In this document: positions 63,873-64,000 of the stretch, piece after piece | Layout of the letters: each line of letters opens with the position of its first letter | Position numbering within the stretch: position 1 is the stretch's first letter | Assembly: GCA_026399435.1 (NCBI GenBank) | Contig: JAPLQX010000015.1 | Span: forward strand, 1 to 64,000 | Length of the DNA stretch: 64,000 bases | Direction: 5' to 3' | From: Rhodocyclales bacterium | Lineage (GTDB): Bacteria; Pseudomonadota; Gammaproteobacteria; Burkholderiales; Rhodocyclaceae | The notes under the pieces: generated by a model | Databases searched by the model: none | The model's input: the letters and a program-made list of their open reading frames with translations, nothing else | Told to the model about the DNA's origin: nothing | Position numbers and translations under genes: made by a program

Positions 63873-64000
63873 TCACGCCCGCCCGAACAGGCCTTCCGGC
63901 CTCCACACCAGTACGATGGCCATCAGCACATAGACGATCATGCCCGCGACTTCGGGCACCAGCACCTGGCCGAAGGTCTCGGCCAGGCCGATGATCAGCG
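63873..64000 (-). CDS. livH: LivH-type permease, partial (C-terminal end only)
   Basis: The window edge cuts this gene. The visible 41 residues read LIIGLAETFGQVLVPEVAGM, then IVYVLMAIVLVWRPEGLFGR before the stop. The VWRPEGLFGR ending is characteristic of LivH/LivM-type permeases. Confidence 0.85.
   Translation of the reverse strand, partial: LIIGLAETFGQVLVPEVAGMIVYVLMAIVLVWRPEGLFGRA

Overview
The window is high-GC, densely packed DNA that looks like a denitrifying or facultative betaproteobacterium (Rhodocyclales/Sterolibacteriaceae or a neighbour). This is inferred from gene families and codon character; no rRNA or tRNA gene is present to confirm it. Three stretches look poorer in GC and carry unrelated genes: 1-3.5 kb (a HEPN gene plus a coiled-coil gene, possible defence), 36.5-39.2 kb and 42.7-43.9 kb (small exported or HEPN-like proteins, possible integron-cassette remnants).

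The main content is a nearly complete route for degrading the plant hormone indoleacetate to 2-aminobenzoyl-CoA and onward. At 3.9-5.8 kb (minus) lie a MeaB mutase chaperone and an ACP-GNAT fusion. Divergent from them, 5.9-23.1 kb (plus) reads: GntR regulator, thiolase, indoleacetate-CoA ligase (IaaB type), two-subunit hydantoinase, an inserted DUF559 nuclease-like gene, decarboxylating benzylmalonyl-CoA dehydrogenase (IaaF type), a two-subunit B12 mutase whose large subunit is frameshifted near its C-terminus, a three-subunit molybdenum hydroxylase, a family III CoA-transferase (IaaL type) and a transporter binding protein. A fused indolepyruvate:ferredoxin oxidoreductase follows (23.4-27.0 kb). 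This gene set matches the anaerobic auxin pathway known from Aromatoleum: ring oxidation, ring opening to 2-aminophenylsuccinate, CoA transfer, B12 rearrangement, oxidative decarboxylation and beta-oxidation.

The middle (27.2-44.6 kb) is mixed: a FecR-like protein, CHASE2 adenylate cyclase and Ser/Thr kinase with a cyclic-nucleotide domain; NnrS; an acyl-CoA ligase; a degenerate ClpX-like ATPase; a universal stress protein; exported hypotheticals; a TPR-methyltransferase; and a fused hydroxyacyl-CoA dehydrogenase/enoyl-CoA hydratase.

The right part (44-64 kb) holds a maturation operon for the molybdenum enzyme (split XdhC, MocA-like fusion, SufS, SufU, DUF2889), a stand-alone TrpB2, and an operon for 2-aminobenzoyl-CoA use (old-yellow-enzyme reductase, 2-aminobenzoate-CoA ligase, Rid protein and three unknown small proteins). 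It continues with an FAD monooxygenase plus EntE-like ligase under a LysR gene, a HigBA-type toxin-antitoxin pair, an alpha/beta hydrolase and a Liv-type ABC transporter that runs off the window.

A 13-bp motif, consensus GTRTACMGYATMC, sits upstream of four scattered units: the gntR-iaa/meaB divergent region, the fused beta-oxidation gene, the xdhC/trpB2 divergent region and the reductase operon. It ties them into one probable GntR regulon and is the strongest evidence that TrpB2, the maturation operon and the three unknown small proteins belong to the auxin/2-aminobenzoyl-CoA system.
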